The translations under genes were made by a program, and so were the position numbers. A model generated the notes under the pieces. It had not been told where the DNA came from and did not search any database. It worked only from the letters and a program-made list of their open reading frames with translations. This document shows positions 1 to 8,334 of a stretch of DNA of 64,000 bases, in pieces; the stretch's first letter is position 1, and each line of letters opens with the position of its first letter. Source of the stretch: Candidatus Gastranaerophilales bacterium (GTDB taxonomy: Bacteria > Cyanobacteriota > Vampirovibrionia > Gastranaerophilales > Gastranaerophilaceae); contig JAFVFO010000038.1 of the NCBI GenBank assembly GCA_017475485.1, forward strand, positions 1-64,000, written 5' to 3'.

Positions 1-206
1 GTTTAATTCCAAAAACTATTACACATCCAACCTATGGCACTTTTACTTTAAGTAATTCTGATTGGGGACGAACTTGGGCAAGTGGTGGTGCTAGTTTAAT
101 TCCAAAAACTGTTACACACACAGGAAGCGTTCCCTCAAACAAGCCAGAAATGTGTTTTATACCAGTATTATTTGCAACCGGCGGATGTACTGGATATAGC
201 GGGTAG
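1..206 (+). CDS. 3' end of an unidentified protein with an internal repeat (partial)
   Basis: An open frame enters from the left edge and stops with TAG at 204-206, giving the last 67 residues of a protein. The peptide contains SLIPKTVTHTG and, 31 codons earlier, the matching LIPKTITHP. At DNA level a 25-bp block (1-25) recurs at 94-118 with one mismatch. The tail is rich in Gly, Thr and Ser and has two cysteines (MCFIP, GGCTGYSG). A rho-independent terminator follows. I do not recognise the family. A surface or phage-tail-like repeat protein is possible, but nothing here proves it. Confidence 0.5.
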   Translation, partial: LIPKTITHPTYGTFTLSNSDWGRTWASGGASLIPKTVTHTGSVPSNKPEMCFIPVLFATGGCTGYSG

Positions 207-235
207 ATAAACATTTTATTTTGTGTATTGATATG

Positions 236-260
236 TGAGGGCTTAGGCCCTCATTTTTTT
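236..260 (+). terminator. Rho-independent terminator after the partial gene
   Basis: A perfect 7-bp stem (TGAGGGC/GCCCTCA) with a 4-base loop is followed by seven T residues. It lies 30 bases past the stop codon of the left-edge gene. Confidence 0.85.
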
Positions 261-338
261 ACACAATTAACGCTAGGTTTTATACATGGTTTTAAATTAT
301 AAAAAATAGTTTAATATTTAAAAGAGGATTAAAAAGAA

Positions 339-783
339 ATGGATTATATGAAAAAACAACCATTATGCTTTCTTTACCGGCGATTTGCGCACTATCGGTA
401 CATGCGCAAAATTTTAATTCACTCAACGAAACAAGCAAAAAATTTGTATTAGACACAATTGAATTCCAAAAAAAATTAAAAACCTGTACACCATATACTT
501 TTAGCGGGGGCGGAACATCATACAAAATCATAGGTGTTAAAAACGATGTGTGTAATTTTTATCAGACAGCCCCGGAAGTTCTATGACAGATGCAAGAACA
601 GGCAAAACACTGGATACATCACATTGCAATTATAATGCGCCGCTCAGCGCAGTAGCAACTTTTGCAGATAATTCTACCTTAACCAAGGCAATGTATGGAA
701 TTGATAATGCAACATTAAGCGAAACTCAAATAAAGGCGATTTTTGATAGTTCGTGGAATTTTGCATTAAAATATTGTAAATGA
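339..783 (+). pseudogene. Small secreted protein gene broken by two apparent 1-bp deletions
   Basis: Three reading frames chain into one plausible protein. It begins with MDYMKK at 339, after an AAAGAGGA ribosome site, then loses frame in a run of six A (351-356). One more A would continue into a classic signal peptide ending SVHAQ. The second frame stops at 586. One more C in the CCCC run at 570-573 would join it through TAPGSSMTDAR to the third frame, which ends at 783. The mended product would be about 145 residues with a signal peptide and four cysteines in the mature part (CTPY, VCNFY, HCNYN, YCK). It is either a real pseudogene or two homopolymer sequencing errors. The family is unknown to me. 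Confidence 0.6.
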
Positions 784-804
784 ATATTGAAACGAATATT
801 AAAA

Positions 805-835
805 AAGGCTGTCCGTTGAATTGGACAGCCTTTTT
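805..835. terminator. Bidirectional terminator between the broken gene and rpsI
   Basis: A perfect 10-bp stem (AAGGCTGTCC/GGACAGCCTT, loop 815-822) has A residues on its left and T residues on its right. It can therefore terminate both the plus-strand gene ending at 783 and the minus-strand ribosomal operon ending at 850. Confidence 0.85.
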
Positions 836-849
836 GTATAAATAAAACA

Positions 850-1254
850 TTATCTTTTTGAGAATTGAAATCTTTTTCTTGCACGTTTGCGGCCGTATTT
901 TTTACGTTCTTTAATACGAGCGTCACGAGTTAATAAGCCTTCTTGTTTAAGAGTAGGTCTTAATTCTTCATTAATTTCAATTAATGCACGGGAAATAGCC
1001 AATTGAATAGCGTCTGCTTGAGCTGAAACACCACCGCCTATAGCTTTAACTCTAACATCAAATTTATCTTGATTTTCAGTTAAAACCAAAGGTCTATAGA
1101 TTGACATTTCTAAAGAAGGTCTGTTACCAAAATAACCTTTTAGGGTTTTACCGTTAACGAAAATTCTTCCTTTACCTGAAACAACTTTAGCAACAGCTAT
1201 TGAGCATTTTCTTCTGCCTGTTTTTATAATTTCATTTTTCTTATTATCAGCCAT
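850..1254 (-). CDS. rpsI: 30S ribosomal protein S9
   Basis: Small-subunit protein that contacts the head of 16S rRNA and reaches the P-site tRNA with its C-terminal tail. The 134-residue product carries the typical GRRKCSIAVAKV opening and the basic RKKYGRKRARKRFQFSKR end, whose last Lys-Arg is the tRNA-contacting tail. It is the last gene of the operon: its ATG shares its A with the stop codon of rplM (TAATG), so translation is probably coupled. A hairpin terminator follows at 805-835. Confidence 0.98.
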   Translation of the reverse strand: MADNKKNEIIKTGRRKCSIAVAKVVSGKGRIFVNGKTLKGYFGNRPSLEMSIYRPLVLTENQDKFDVRVKAIGGGVSAQADAIQLAISRALIEINEELRPTLKQEGLLTRDARIKERKKYGRKRARKRFQFSKR

Positions 1255-1694
1255 TACTTATCTCCTTTTAAGTCATATACTTCAGGTTTTTGAGCTGCAT
1301 GAGGATGTTCGCTGCCTGCATAAACTTTTAATTTTTGGAATTGTTCATCACCAAGTGTGTTATGAGGAAGCATACCGCGAACAGCTTTTTCAATTGCTCT
1401 TTCAGGAACTCTTTCCATCATAGCTTTGAAGCTGAATTCCTTGAAACCGCCCGGATAGCCGGAGTGGCTTCTATACATTTTATCTGTTTCTTTATTACCT
1501 GTAACGGTAACTTTATCTGCATTAATAACGATTACAAAATCGCCTGTATCAACGTTAGGTGTATATTGAGGTTTATTTTTACCGCGAAGAATATTTGCGG
1601 CAACAACGGCTAATCTTCCAAGCGTTGCACCCTCAGCGTCAATAACATACCATTTGCGCGTTACTTCAAGAGGTTTTGCACTAAATGTTTTCAT
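1254..1694 (-). CDS. rplM: 50S ribosomal protein L13
   Basis: Early-assembly 23S rRNA-binding protein, 146 residues, the usual length. Visible family signatures include [16 protein letters not shown] near the N-terminus and [17 protein letters not shown] text ([12 protein letters not shown]) in the second half. The start overlaps the 3' end of truA by 14 bases and the stop overlaps the rpsI start by one, so truA-rplM-rpsI is a tightly coupled unit. The same truA-rplM-rpsI order is common in cyanobacteria and Firmicutes. Confidence 0.98.
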   Translation of the reverse strand: MKTFSAKPLEVTRKWYVIDAEGATLGRLAVVAANILRGKNKPQYTPNVDTGDFVIVINADKVTVTGNKETDKMYRSHSGYPGGFKEFSFKAMMERVPERAIEKAVRGMLPHNTLGDEQFQKLKVYAGSEHPHAAQKPEVYDLKGDK

Positions 1695-2502
1695 TTATTT
1701 TACCTTTCTTTGTGATTGTTTTTATATAGTTTTCTACATTGTCATAACCGACATACTCTAAGCACAAGCCCTGACCCATAACCTTATTTATTCCGCATTG
1801 GCGGGTTTTATAACAAAGCCATTGCTTTATAAGTGTTAAATCAGCGTCATTTCTTAATATTTTAAGTATATCGCCTACAATTATTCTTATCATATTATAG
1901 AGAAATCTGTCACCTATAATATCAATAAAAATAAACTTGTGCCTTTCAATAATTTGTTTTGACGCATTCGCATAATAAATCGTGCAATCATTATACGGAT
2001 TATCCGATTTGGATTTAAAAGCGGAAAAGTCATGATAGCCAATAAGATATGAAAGCATTTGATTGACTTTATCAATATCTAATTCAATATAAGGCCAATG
2101 CAGACAAGATTTATAAAATACCGAAGCAACAGGATCATTTAAAATCGTATATCTGTAATGTTTATATTTGGCATCTTTTTGAGCATGGAAGTCGGGTTGA
2201 ACTTCCGTAAGTTCAATAACTTTAAGGTCAAGAGGCAGAATACAATTCAAATGATATTTAAATTCATTAAGGGTTTTTGGGCCATTTGAATTTAAAGACA
2301 TGTCAAAATGTGCTGTATGATATTTGGCATTCACTTTAACATCACATCTACCCGACATAATTATTGAAGTGTCACTTTTTGTCAATGTACTGATTGCTTT
2401 TTCGAGTTCACCCTGAACAGTTCTTTTGTCAGGCTGTTTTTGAGTTCCGAAAAAATCTTCGCCCAAATACTCAAAAGCTATTTTATAACGCTTTAATGCC
2501 AT
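1681..2502 (-). CDS. truA: tRNA pseudouridine(38-40) synthase TruA
   Basis: Converts U38-U40 of the tRNA anticodon arm to pseudouridine; a cytoplasmic homodimer in known cases. The 273-residue product shows the family opening ([14 protein letters not shown], then TVQGELEKA) and the motif around the catalytic aspartate as [10 protein letters not shown], with Asp54 kept. The usual text is GRTDAGVHA, so the loop after the aspartate is clearly altered (see findings). The start shares one base with the rplQ stop (TAATG). Placement between rplQ and rplM is the conserved one, which supports the call despite the divergence. Confidence 0.92.
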   Translation of the reverse strand: MALKRYKIAFEYLGEDFFGTQKQPDKRTVQGELEKAISTLTKSDTSIIMSGRCDVKVNAKYHTAHFDMSLNSNGPKTLNEFKYHLNCILPLDLKVIELTEVQPDFHAQKDAKYKHYRYTILNDPVASVFYKSCLHWPYIELDIDKVNQMLSYLIGYHDFSAFKSKSDNPYNDCTIYYANASKQIIERHKFIFIDIIGDRFLYNMIRIIVGDILKILRNDADLTLIKQWLCYKTRQCGINKVMGQGLCLEYVGYDNVENYIKTITKKGKINENI

Positions 2503-2930
2503 TATACTAATTGTATAATTGCCATCTCAGCATTATCACCGCGACGGGGCACTGTTCTTAAAATACGAGTGTAGCCGCCGTTACGAGTTGCATATTTTTT
2601 ACCGATTACGCAGAACAATTGTCTTAAAACAGATTGTTTTGGTAGTTTTTTACCTTCAGGCAATGTATCAAATAATTCACCTGTTTGCGTATCAATAAAT
2701 TTTTCAGTTTCTATATCATAAATATCTTTTTTCGCTTCGCGTCTGGCTGCTAAATCACCTTTTTTAGCAAAAGTAATAATTGATTCAGCAAACGGCTTAA
2801 GGGCTTTAGCTCTTGCCATTGTAGTAGTAATTTCGCCATTTAAGAAAAGTTGTGAAGCTAATGATCTTAACAATGCTTTTCTTTGGTCTGCTGCTTTAGA
2901 TAATTTATGAATTTTACGACAGTGTCTCAT
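2502..2930 (-). CDS. rplQ: 50S ribosomal protein L17
   Basis: Large-subunit protein near the exit tunnel. The 142-residue product begins [12 protein letters not shown] and continues with [15 protein letters not shown], both typical of L17, and ends with [13 protein letters not shown]. An insertion-like acidic stretch (about residues 68-90, [19 protein letters not shown]) lies between the two conserved halves. It follows rpoA by 22 bases, the standard rpoA-rplQ arrangement. Confidence 0.97.
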   Translation of the reverse strand: MRHCRKIHKLSKAADQRKALLRSLASQLFLNGEITTTMARAKALKPFAESIITFAKKGDLAARREAKKDIYDIETEKFIDTQTGELFDTLPEGKKLPKQSVLRQLFCVIGKKYATRNGGYTRILRTVPRRGDNAEMAIIQLV

Positions 2931-2952
2931 TTTTTTATTCCTTATATTTTGA

Positions 2953-3930
2953 CTATATTAATTCAAGGTCATCAACATTTTCAGGATTTGGCTGAAGGTC
3001 TAGACCCATCTGGTGTAGTTTTTCAATTACTTCGTCAGAAGATTTTTTGCCGAAGTTTTTAATATTTAATAAATCATGTTCCGATTTCTTTAACAATTCA
3101 GACATTGAATTGATTGAAGCGCGTTTTAAGCAGTTATATGCACGAACCGATAATTCCAAATCTTCGATTGATAAAGTAGGTGCAGCAACTTCTTGAACTG
3201 TTTCTTCTTCAATTACTTCCTGTTTTACTTGAACGGGAGTGCCTGAAATTCCTGCAATTTGGCTGAAGTGTTCAATTAATAAGTTAGATGCTTTTGATAA
3301 AGCAGCACCAACTTCAATTGAACCGTTTGACCATATTTCTAATGTCAATTTATCATAATCTAATGATTCACCAACACGGGCAGATTCAACATTGTATGCA
3401 ACACGTTTAATCGGCATAAATACTGCATCAATTGGTAATAAATCTATCGGCAGGCCGTTTTTTTGTTCTTTAAGAACATCAACGGCAACATAACCCTTAC
3501 CTACTTCAACGGTAATATCGGCATGGATTGAACCGCCTTGAGACAATGTACAAACAACACAGTCAGGGTTAACAATTTTAACACCTGCAGGAAGTTCGAT
3601 ATCACCTGCTAAAACAGGGCCCGGTTTTGTAGCGTCTAATCTTAAATGCTGAGGTTCATAGTTATCTGTTTTAACTACAACAGATTTAAGATTTAACATT
3701 ATATCAATAACATCTTCAACAACTCCGGAGATTGAAGTATATTCGTGAGTTATACCTTCAATTCTTACAGAAGTAACGGCTGCACCTTCAAGACTTGATA
3801 ATAATACACGTCTTAACGCATTGCCGATTGTAGAGCCGTATCCTCTTTCTAAAGGTTCAATAACAAATTTACCGTATTGTGAACCGTCAGAAGAAGTTGC
3901 TGTATTAATGTTTTTAATTTTTAGTTCCAT
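2953..3930 (-). CDS. rpoA: DNA-directed RNA polymerase alpha subunit
   Basis: Scaffold for RNA polymerase assembly and contact point for activators and UP elements. The 325-residue protein has the N-terminal dimerisation domain ([20 protein letters not shown] at about 30-49), a flexible linker of Glu/Val/Thr (about 236-250), and a C-terminal domain with [14 protein letters not shown] and the helix-hairpin-helix segment [15 protein letters not shown]. Length and domain order are standard. It is preceded by rpsD and followed by rplQ. Confidence 0.98.
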   Translation of the reverse strand: MELKIKNINTATSSDGSQYGKFVIEPLERGYGSTIGNALRRVLLSSLEGAAVTSVRIEGITHEYTSISGVVEDVIDIMLNLKSVVVKTDNYEPQHLRLDATKPGPVLAGDIELPAGVKIVNPDCVVCTLSQGGSIHADITVEVGKGYVAVDVLKEQKNGLPIDLLPIDAVFMPIKRVAYNVESARVGESLDYDKLTLEIWSNGSIEVGAALSKASNLLIEHFSQIAGISGTPVQVKQEVIEEETVQEVAAPTLSIEDLELSVRAYNCLKRASINSMSELLKKSEHDLLNIKNFGKKSSDEVIEKLHQMGLDLQPNPENVDDLELI

Positions 3931-3950
3931 AGTATGTATTCTCCTAATTA

Positions 3951-4553
3951 TTATTTAGAGTAAAATTCGATAACGAGTTGTTCTTTAAAGTCAGGGTCAA
4001 GTTCTTCTCTATTTGGAATTCTGTCAAATGTGATTTTTAATTCATTAGAATCAACTGTTAACCAAGCATAGCTTAATGCCAAATCAATTGATTCAATCAC
4101 TGATTTGATGAATTGTTTAGAGTTTTCTTTGATTGTAACAACATCGCCCTCTTTTAATAAATAAGAAGGAATGTCAACCTTTTTACCATTAACAAGAACA
4201 TGTGCATGGTTAACAATTTGTCTTGCCTGACGTCTTGTGATGGCAAAACCGGCTCTGTATAATACATTATCTAATCTTGATTCAAGAGTTTGTAACATTA
4301 TAGTACCTGTTACACCGGTTTTTCTTGAAGCATTTTCATAATATTTAGCGAATTGTTTTTCGCTTACTAAATAAGTCATTCTGATTGTTTGTTTTGCTTT
4401 TAATTGCTGTGCATAATCAGACGCTTTTTTTCTTGTTGCACCATGTTGACCTGATGCATATTGAGTCATGGATGTTGTTAATTTGCGGTTTGACAAATCT
4501 TTAACACCATAATTTCTGAATAATTTATTGGTTGGTCCTGTATATCTTGCCAT
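3951..4553 (-). CDS. rpsD: 30S ribosomal protein S4
   Basis: Primary 16S rRNA-binding protein that nucleates assembly of the 5' domain. The 200-residue product begins MARYTGPTNKLFRNYG and contains the S4 RNA-binding domain (SRLDNVLYRAGFAITRRQAR, then VNHAHVLVNGKKVDIPSY). It contains no cysteine, so it is the zinc-free form, as in cyanobacteria. It sits between rpsK and rpoA with its own AAGGAAA ribosome site after a 136-bp GC-rich gap. Confidence 0.98.
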   Translation of the reverse strand: MARYTGPTNKLFRNYGVKDLSNRKLTTSMTQYASGQHGATRKKASDYAQQLKAKQTIRMTYLVSEKQFAKYYENASRKTGVTGTIMLQTLESRLDNVLYRAGFAITRRQARQIVNHAHVLVNGKKVDIPSYLLKEGDVVTIKENSKQFIKSVIESIDLALSYAWLTVDSNELKITFDRIPNREELDPDFKEQLVIEFYSK

Positions 4554-4689
4554 TTTTTATTTCCTTTTTCTTATACTCTTGGCTTCTGTGGGTGTTTAGG
4601 CTCTGTTTCACTGGCCGCTCAACAGCCTCGACATCCTGCGTCGCCTATTAGGTGCACACGCCACTGCTTAAGGCAGTGCCGCTATCGCA
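4554..4689. repeat. GC-rich spacer between rpsK and rpsD
   Basis: About 135 bp separate two ribosomal genes that usually lie close together. Apart from the AT-rich ribosome site of rpsD, this DNA is much more GC-rich than the neighbouring genes. It contains an inverted pair CACTGC/GCAGTG (4662-4667 and 4673-4678) and a CGTCGCC word (4639-4645) also found in the spacers at 5.7 and 8.2 kb. I see no gene in it. It is a candidate member of the dispersed intergenic repeat family. Confidence 0.4.
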
Positions 4690-5076
4690 CTACACTCTTC
4701 TTTTCTTAGGAGGTCTGCATCCGTTATGAGGAATAGGGGTTACATCTTTAATTAATGTAATTTCTAATCCTGCACCTTGAATAGCCCTTATAGCGGTTTC
4801 TCGACCTGAACCAGGACCTTTGACATATACTTCAACTTTTTTCATACCTTGATCAAGTGATTTTTTAGCTACGATTTCAGCAGCAGATTGTGCTGCAAAC
4901 GGAGTACCTTTTCTTGCACCCTTAAAACCGCAACCGCCGGCTGAAGCCCAAGCAACAGCATTACCTTGAGTATCGGTTGAAGTAACAATTGTGTTATTAA
5001 AAGTAGATTGAATATGAACTACACCTTGCAGTATATTCTTTCTTTCTTTCTTATTTGTTTTTGTTGGTTTAGCCAT
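4690..5076 (-). CDS. rpsK: 30S ribosomal protein S11
   Basis: Platform protein of the 30S subunit, lying near the mRNA exit. The 128-residue protein shows [25 protein letters not shown] text, the conserved [14 protein letters not shown] segment, and the [14 protein letters not shown] end. It has its own AAGGAAA ribosome site. The gaps on both sides (136 and 176 bp) are unusually long for this operon. Confidence 0.98.
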   Translation of the reverse strand: MAKPTKTNKKERKNILQGVVHIQSTFNNTIVTSTDTQGNAVAWASAGGCGFKGARKGTPFAAQSAAEIVAKKSLDQGMKKVEVYVKGPGSGRETAIRAIQGAGLEITLIKDVTPIPHNGCRPPKKRRV

Positions 5077-5252
5077 TTTATATTTCCTTTTGCAATTACT
5101 TTCTTTATAATCTCTGCGTTCCCTTGGCTCCTGCGGGTATCTCGCTTACGTTCACTTTGCTGGCGCTGTCGTTCGCTTTGCTCGATTATCACAAGTCGCC
5201 GTCGTAATGCTCTATCGTCAAAACTTACCGTTTTGCCGATTTTTACACCGAC
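5077..5252. repeat. GC-rich spacer between rpsM and rpsK
   Basis: A 176-bp non-coding gap with short repeated words such as GCTTACGTTCACTTTGCT and GTTCGCTTTGCTCG, and a GTCGCCGTCGTA segment (5195-5206) resembling the 8.2-kb repeat. An ORF can be drawn on the plus strand but has no protein-like features. It is probably another diverged copy of the intergenic element. Confidence 0.4.
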
Positions 5253-5624
5253 TTACGCTTTCTTCTTGCCTGCTATCGGGCCTGTTTTCTTACCTCTGCG
5301 GGTTCTGGCATTGGTTTTAGTTCTTTGGCCTCTAACGGGAAGTTTTCTTCTGTGACGAATACCTCTATAAGAGCTAATTTCACCTAAGCGTTTGATATGA
5401 AGCGATTCTTCACGTTTCAAATCACCTTCTATTGTGTAATGAGCGATTTCGTTTCTTAATTTTTTAATATCTTCTTCGGTTAAATCATCTGTTCTTAAGT
5501 CTTCGGAAATACCGCAAGCAGCTAATATTTTCGCACTTCTTGTCGGCCCTATGCCGTAGATGTAGGTTAATGCTATAACCATTCTTTTGTTGCGGGGTAA
5601 ATCTACCCCAACGAGTCTTGCCAT
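5253..5624 (-). CDS. rpsM: 30S ribosomal protein S13
   Basis: Head protein of the 30S subunit that bridges to the 50S subunit and touches the P-site tRNA. The 123-residue product starts [15 protein letters not shown], contains [14 protein letters not shown] and ends with the basic [20 protein letters not shown] tail. An AGGAGA ribosome site lies just upstream. A 221-bp GC-rich gap separates it from rpmJ. Confidence 0.98.
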   Translation of the reverse strand: MARLVGVDLPRNKRMVIALTYIYGIGPTRSAKILAACGISEDLRTDDLTEEDIKKLRNEIAHYTIEGDLKREESLHIKRLGEISSYRGIRHRRKLPVRGQRTKTNARTRRGKKTGPIAGKKKA

Positions 5625-5725
5625 TTATGTTTCTCCTATTGGTTGATTATTATTTTGTTTTGTTTGACAAATAAAAGATTATTGCTTTTGCTCCGGTCAA
5701 ATTCGCACTTCGTGCAAGAATTTCT

Positions 5726-5791
5726 ACGTCGCCTTGGTACGGTTTCGCACTTTGCGCTTACTTATCGCAACCGCAAGCGTGCTTCGCGCAC
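5726..5791 (+). repeat. Dispersed GC-rich intergenic repeat, copy in the rpmJ-rpsM gap
   Basis: This segment aligns base for base over most of its length with 8211-8274: both begin ACGTCGCC, share ACGGTT-CGCACTT-GCGCTT, then CGCAACCGC and GCGTGCTTC. By eye identity is about 80%. The whole rpmJ-rpsM gap (5625-5845) has this GC-rich character and no gene. The presence of related DNA at two unrelated loci marks it as a repeated element rather than operon leader sequence. Confidence 0.65.
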
Positions 5792-5845
5792 CTATACCCT
5801 ACTTTGCTAGGCCAGTGCAGCGCACTACGCTTCGCCTTGCTCGGG

Positions 5846-5959
5846 TTACCCTTGTCTTTGTTTATGTTTAGGGTGTTTGCAAACCACTGTAACTCTGCCG
5901 CGTCTTTTGATAATTTGGCAGTCTTTGCACATTTTTTTTACTGATGCTCTTACTTTCAT
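5846..5959 (-). CDS. rpmJ: 50S ribosomal protein L36
   Basis: A 37-residue zinc-binding protein at the base of the L7/L12 stalk region. The product [20 protein letters not shown] and onward has the full ligand set Cys11, Cys14, Cys27 and His32 (C-x2-C-x12-C-x4-H), so this is the zinc-binding form. The start lies 16 bases after the infA stop, with an AAGGAT ribosome site. The infA-rpmJ-rpsM order is the conserved one. Confidence 0.97.
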   Translation of the reverse strand: MKVRASVKKMCKDCQIIKRRGRVTVVCKHPKHKQRQG

Positions 5960-5975
5960 TTTTTTATCCTTTTTA

Positions 5976-6191
5976 TTATTTAAGTCTGTATGTTATTCTG
6001 CCTCTGGTTAAGTCGTAAGGCGTCATTTCAACCTTTACTTTGTCACCCGGCAAAATTCTTATAAAGTTTTTTCTGATTTTACCTGAAATATGCGCTAAAA
6101 TTTCATGTCCATTTTCAAGTTCAACTCTGAACATAGCATTAGGCAAGGATTCCAAGATTGTACCTTCTAGTTCTATTACGTCTTTTGACAT
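5976..6191 (-). CDS. infA: Translation initiation factor IF-1
   Basis: Binds the 30S A site during initiation. The 71-residue S1/OB-fold protein begins [20 protein letters not shown] and ends with [12 protein letters not shown], matching IF-1 in length and sequence. It is the first gene of the ribosomal protein operon that runs to rpsI. An AAGGAAA ribosome site lies just upstream. A possible promoter is at 6223-6250. Confidence 0.98.
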   Translation of the reverse strand: MSKDVIELEGTILESLPNAMFRVELENGHEILAHISGKIRKNFIRILPGDKVKVEMTPYDLTRGRITYRLK

Positions 6192-6514
6192 ACTTTTCCT
6201 TATTTATATGTTTGTAAATACAATCGTACTTGCTAAATTTTTCTTTGCAAGTCAAAGAAGCGCAAAAATAGCCCAAAAAACCGCATTTTTTAAAAAAATA
6301 TAAAATTATTTTTTTAATCTTACAACACAAGATTTTTTATTAAACTTCCTTTTCAGCAATATATAAGCGTATTTAAGGCGTATAATTTATTTGAAAAATA
6401 TAGACCATAAAAACTCAATATTTAAAAAAATAAATTTACAAAAGTTATCTTTTTTCATAGAAAAAATAAAATATTATATAATACAAATATATTAATAATG
6501 ATATAAAGGGGAAT
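6192..6514. other. AT-rich divergent intergenic region between infA and the UbiA-family gene
   Basis: A 323-bp region without a credible gene. It must hold the promoter of the infA operon (minus) and of the prenyltransferase gene (plus). On the minus strand TTGCAA (6245-6250), 16 bp, then TACGAT (6223-6228) is a weak candidate. On the plus strand a perfect TATAAT is at 6477-6482, 32 bases before the start codon. Confidence 0.6.
6223..6250 (-). promoter_or_regulatory. Possible sigma-70-type promoter of the infA-rpsI operon
   Basis: TTGCAA and TACGAT are separated by 16 bp; each matches 4 of 6 consensus bases. The position, 31 bases before the infA start, is reasonable. Weak evidence. Confidence 0.3.
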
Positions 6515-7489
6515 ATGATGGAGTTCTTTAAAAATTTTGTAGAATTAACACGCGGATATACTTTGCTTGTTACATTTGCTTCTTGTTTTGTTATATATTC
6601 TTATGCGCACTATTCACCGCGCTTTAGCATGATAAGTTTTATCTTAATGGCAATCGGGCTTTGCTGCGTACACCTGGGAGCTAATTTGTATGATGATTAT
6701 AAAGATGTTAAAAAACAGCTTGAAGCAGGAAAAAAGCTGGATGAAGTCAGCTTTAACGCATACATACCAAAGGCAATGCCGATTAGAAACCGTATTTTTT
6801 CGCTTAATGCCACAAGGCATATAATAAATATGCTTTTTGTTATTGCAATAGCAATAGGTATTTGTTTTATACAAGTTTCAGGCTGGCCTGTAGCAATTTT
6901 TATGACGCTTGGTGCAATCTGTACTTTATTTTACCCTTATTCATCAAAATACAACTGTCAAGAATTAATCGTAGGGCTTGTTTTTGGCCCGTTTATGATT
7001 GTTGGCGGATATTACGCATTAACATCGGAATTTAATTTCGGGTTAATACTTTTAAGTTTTGCAATGTTTTTTGCAACTTTAACGCTTTTACATGCAAAAA
7101 ATATTATGGACTGGGAATTCGACATACAAGACAACAAAAAAACCCTTGCAATACTATCCGGTTCAAAAGAAAACGCTATCAAACTGTTAACATTAATTAT
7201 GTCAGTTCCTTATATTATAGTTATATATGGTGTTTTAACCCATGAATTCAATCCGAAAATGTTATATGTATTTTTAACCTTACCTATAGCAACAAAGTTG
7301 ATTTCTTCCATGAAAGAATATATTATGGTTAAAAATGTAGAATTCAAACCAAGGTGGTATTGGGGAATGTTTGAAAATTGGAAAAACATCAAAGAAAGAA
7401 ATATAGAATTTTTTATGTTCAGATTCTACCTTGCGCGTAATTTTTCATTTTTCTTTGGATTATTTGCAGCAATCGGAGTAATGTTATAA
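6515..7489 (+). CDS. UbiA-family membrane prenyltransferase (MenA-like)
   Basis: A polytopic membrane protein of 324 residues. Both Mg-diphosphate motifs of UbiA-type enzymes are visible: ANLYDDYKD (about 56-64) and DWEFDIQDNKKT (about 196-207). Such enzymes join a polyprenyl chain to an aromatic ring; the length and first motif fit MenA (dihydroxynaphthoate prenyltransferase of menaquinone synthesis), but no other quinone gene is nearby, so the substrate is unproven. An AAAGGGG ribosome site precedes ATG 6515; a second ATG follows at once (6518). The next gene starts 4 bases after the stop. Confidence 0.8.
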   Translation: MMEFFKNFVELTRGYTLLVTFASCFVIYSYAHYSPRFSMISFILMAIGLCCVHLGANLYDDYKDVKKQLEAGKKLDEVSFNAYIPKAMPIRNRIFSLNATRHIINMLFVIAIAIGICFIQVSGWPVAIFMTLGAICTLFYPYSSKYNCQELIVGLVFGPFMIVGGYYALTSEFNFGLILLSFAMFFATLTLLHAKNIMDWEFDIQDNKKTLAILSGSKENAIKLLTLIMSVPYIIVIYGVLTHEFNPKMLYVFLTLPIATKLISSMKEYIMVKNVEFKPRWYWGMFENWKNIKERNIEFFMFRFYLARNFSFFFGLFAAIGVML

Positions 7490-7493
7490 TCAC

Positions 7494-8048
7494 ATGAAAA
7501 AAATTATATTATTAGTACTATGTTTATATTTAGGGGGAATAATAATGTCAAGCGCATTAGATAAAGTTGAAGAAAATATTTTTAAATTATCGAGCAATGA
7601 ATTACAAAACAATATGCCTCTTCCTAATGCGCAGGTATATAACGGATACGGATGTCATGGCGGTAATATTTCGCCACAACTAAGCTGGCAAAATATTCCT
7701 TCCGGAGCAAAAAGTTTTGCGATAATTTGTCATGACCCTGACGCGCCAAGGCCAAACGGCTGGTATCATTGGCTTGTAGTAAATATTCCTCTAAGTGTGA
7801 ATTCTATTAAACAAGGTGAAAAAATAAAAGGCTCTCTTGAAACAATAACGGATTTTGAAACAAAAGGGTATGGCGGAGCATGTCCTCCTGTTGGACATGG
7901 CGTGCATAGGTATAATTTTAGCGTTTACGCTCTTGATGTTGAAAAACTTCAAGTATCGGAAAACACTGCCCCAAAAGAAGTTGAAGCACAAGTTTTAAAA
8001 CATACAATTGCAAAATCTACGATTACGGGGCTATTTGAAAGAAAATAA
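7494..8048 (+). CDS. YbhB/YbcL-type PEBP (Raf kinase inhibitor-like) protein
   Basis: A 184-residue protein of the phosphatidylethanolamine-binding fold. Family signatures are ICHDPDAPRPNGWYHWLVVN and the segment from GGACPPVGHGVHRY to FSVYALD. Bacterial members have no settled function; ligand binding or protease inhibition has been proposed. From ATG 7494 the protein starts with a convincing signal peptide (MKKIILLVLCLYLGG). However, a strong AGGGGG site (7532-7537) precedes ATG 7545 in the same frame, and a TATAAT box at 7485-7490 is too close to serve ATG 7494. A 167-residue cytoplasmic form is therefore an alternative. Confidence 0.85.
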   Translation: MKKIILLVLCLYLGGIIMSSALDKVEENIFKLSSNELQNNMPLPNAQVYNGYGCHGGNISPQLSWQNIPSGAKSFAIICHDPDAPRPNGWYHWLVVNIPLSVNSIKQGEKIKGSLETITDFETKGYGGACPPVGHGVHRYNFSVYALDVEKLQVSENTAPKEVEAQVLKHTIAKSTITGLFERK

Positions 8049-8084
8049 GATAGCGCAGGGTTTAATGCAAAGTATCCAACTGAC

Positions 8085-8116
8085 TTGATACCTTGATACC
8101 TTAGTGCCTTAGTGCC
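8085..8116 (+). repeat. Four tandem 8-bp units (TTRRTRCC)
   Basis: Two copies of TTGATACC are followed directly by two copies of TTAGTGCC. A related array in the opposite orientation occurs at 46034-46076. In both places the array sits beside a larger GC-rich repeat in a gap after a plus-strand gene. Confidence 0.8.
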
Positions 8117-8120
8117 TTAA

Positions 8121-8187
8121 TTCACACTCTTTTGCCTTCGCCAGCGTTTGCTAAGCGCAATCGCGCTAAGCTCAATTGGCTCAGGAT
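8121..8187 (+). repeat. 67-bp direct repeat, copy 1
   Basis: Matches 8268-8334 with only two mismatches (AATCG/AGTCG and CTCAATT/CTCACTT). The sequence includes two inverted parts, GCGCTAAG against CTAAGCGC, so it can form a hairpin. It is GC-rich compared with the flanks. An open frame runs through both copies on the plus strand, but it only translates the repeat. Confidence 0.85.
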
Positions 8188-8210
8188 TGCTCCTGAGGGC
8201 GCAAGCGCCC

Positions 8211-8274
8211 ACGTCGCCGTAGAACGGTTACGCACTTCGCGCTTGCTCAACGCAACCGCGTGCGTGCTTCACAC
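8211..8274 (+). repeat. Dispersed GC-rich repeat, partner of the rpmJ-rpsM gap copy
   Basis: Related to 5726-5791 as described there. It lies between, and at its end overlaps, the two 67-bp repeats, so 8121-8334 is a composite of several repeat units. Confidence 0.65.
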
Positions 8275-8334
8275 TCTTTTGCCTTCGCCAGCGTTTGCTA
8301 AGCGCAGTCGCGCTAAGCTCACTTGGCTCAGGAT
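8268..8334 (+). repeat. 67-bp direct repeat, copy 2
   Basis: Second copy of 8121-8187, offset by 147 bp. Its last bases (8328-8330) supply the stop codon of the small minus-strand gene that follows, so this edge of the element reaches into a coding frame. Confidence 0.85.

Noticed and set aside
5008..5355. 115-residue plus-strand ORF across the rpsM-rpsK gap
   Set aside because: It is antisense to two ribosomal genes and crosses GC-rich spacer DNA; no coding signals are visible.
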